Source: Serilophus lunatus
Taxonomy: Eukaryota; Chordata; Aves; Passeriformes; Eurylaimidae
Reading direction: 5' to 3'
Length of the DNA: 64,000 nucleotides
NCBI GenBank assembly: GCA_013399895.1
Contig: VXBA01001184.1
Span: forward strand, 863,750-927,749
The notes under the pieces: model-generated
Told to the model about the DNA's origin: nothing
The model's input: only the letters and a program-made list of their open reading frames with translations
The model's database searches: none
Shown here: piece by piece, positions 63,802-64,000 of the stretch
Layout: each line of letters opens with the position of its first letter
Position numbering within the stretch: the first letter of the stretch is position 1
Translations under genes and position numbers: made by a program

Positions 63802-64000
63802 ATGGTATAATATTAATTTCAGAAAGAGGTCTTATTAGATATTAAATATCAAGTGACTTCACAAATGAAAACAATGCTTTCATGTTGTGTTTTCTATATG
63901 CCAAAGAATTGTATTATAATGAAATAAAGAACTGTGAAAGCTTAGCCTTGCTGCTGGGCAGACTTCAAACAGGGAACCAAAGCAGCTTTGCCTCTAGTGG

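Noticed and set aside
1..64000. A CRISPR array, prokaryotic operon, phage or other novel multi-gene system
   Set aside because: The window is vertebrate intron and flank of one gene. No spaced direct-repeat array or gene cluster is present.

Overview
The window looks like nuclear DNA of a bird (or, less likely, another sauropsid). The introns are long and AT-rich, interspersed repeats are sparse, and every repeat I could assign is a CR1-type LINE. No operons, bacterial signals or viral genes are present. The only cellular gene I can support is the 5' part of PCLO (piccolo/aczonin), on the minus strand. Three coding exons are visible: exon 1 (54567-54808), exon 2 (47553-48801) and exon 3 (34614-36005). 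Their reading frames and splice phases join without adjustment and encode about 961 N-terminal residues of a protein that exceeds 5,000 residues in mammals.

Layout from high to low coordinates, following the gene. The upstream flank (about 55.15-64 kb) is intergenic and carries two old CR1 copies in the same orientation as PCLO. One is about 2.6 kb long (61.19-63.80 kb) and still has recognisable ORF1-esterase, endonuclease and 3'-end regions. The other (55.15-56.43 kb) ends against the CpG island. The promoter and exon 1 lie in a CpG island at about 54.12-55.15 kb, interrupted by a 91-base run of N directly upstream of the start codon. Intron 1 (5.8 kb) starts with an apparent GC donor instead of GT and contains, about 0.9 kb in, two tandem matches to the RE1/NRSE element bound by the neuronal repressor REST. 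Exon 2 encodes the conserved N-terminal block, a P/Q/K-rich domain with a twelve-unit ten-residue repeat, and three of the four Cys pairs of zinc finger region 1. Intron 2 is 11.5 kb. Exon 3 encodes the last Cys pair of zinc finger region 1, a P/K-rich linker with the FGFGASIFSQASNLIS block, and three Cys pairs of zinc finger region 2. Intron 3 runs off the window and is at least 34.6 kb.

Function: piccolo is a presynaptic active-zone scaffold. This part of the gene encodes the probable N-myristoylation site, the Q-rich domain and the two zinc-finger regions used for binding to vesicle-trafficking partners. The RE1 pair suggests that REST silences the gene in non-neuronal cells. Apart from CR1 fragments, simple repeats and a few hairpins, I see nothing functional in the introns. 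I found no undescribed gene system. The items most worth checking are the tandem RE1 pair, the GC-AG intron, a 28-bp microinversion inside a CR1 copy, and the symmetric exon 3 that splits both zinc fingers.
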